5,678 nt of DNA from Eubacteriales Family XIII. Incertae Sedis bacterium (GTDB lineage Bacteria; Bacillota_A; Clostridia; Peptostreptococcales; Anaerovoracaceae), in the NCBI GenBank assembly GCA_031278145.1, contig JAITLA010000134.1, positions 1 to 5,678 of the forward strand. The letters are read 5' to 3'. Both the position numbers and the translations under genes were made by a program. This document shows, one piece after another, positions 5,669 through 5,678 of the stretch. The stretch's first letter is position 1, and every line of letters starts with the position of its first letter. The notes under the pieces were generated by a model. It made no database searches. It saw only the letters and a list, made by a program, of their open reading frames with translations, and was not told the DNA's origin.

Positions 5669-5674
5669 CTCCTT
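5669..5674 (-). promoter_or_regulatory. Ribosome binding site of the AMMECR1 fusion gene
   Basis: On the minus strand AAGGAG lies six bases before the ATG at 5662 and supports that start. Only 16 bases upstream of the ATG are in the window, so neither the promoter nor any earlier operon gene can be judged. Confidence 0.8.
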
Positions 5675-5678
5675 TCCG

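Overview
The window holds five complete genes and almost no non-coding DNA. Base composition is GC-rich throughout (about 60-65% by eye). The gene content points to a GC-rich anaerobic bacterium, most likely a Clostridia-type Firmicute: two different radical SAM enzymes, an AMMECR1/LigB-like fusion, and strong AAGGAGG-type ribosome binding sites. No marker gene fixes the taxonomy.

Left arm, + strand (8-2314): a radical SAM protein of the 'putative DNA modification/repair radical SAM' family (TIGR03916-like), then, 24 bases downstream, a DUF4130 protein (TIGR03915-like, 'probable DNA metabolism protein'). These two families are known to occur together, often with a uracil-DNA glycosylase (UDG). 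No UDG is visible here, either as a separate gene or as a fusion. The biochemical role of the pair is not established to my knowledge. The radical SAM protein carries a helix-hairpin-helix element and a C-terminal pentapeptide resembling a sliding-clamp-binding motif, both fitting a role on DNA.

Right arm, - strand (5662-2331, read right to left): a LigB-like/AMMECR1 fusion protein, then the AmmeMemoRadiSam radical SAM enzyme (ATGA overlap, so probably translationally coupled), then, after 57 bases, mtnA for S-methyl-5-thioribose-1-phosphate isomerase. The first two genes form a compact two-gene version of the three-component AmmeMemoRadiSam system, whose function is unresolved. mtnA belongs to methylthioadenosine salvage and can also serve disposal of 5'-deoxyadenosine, the by-product of most radical SAM enzymes. 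Its place behind a radical SAM gene is therefore suggestive.

The two arms converge with only 16 bases between stop codons. The only gap of note is the 57-base rSAM-mtnA spacer, which holds a very GC-rich tandem palindromic repeat. I saw no tRNA, rRNA, CRISPR array, insertion sequence or prophage feature. Promoters of both units probably lie outside the window.
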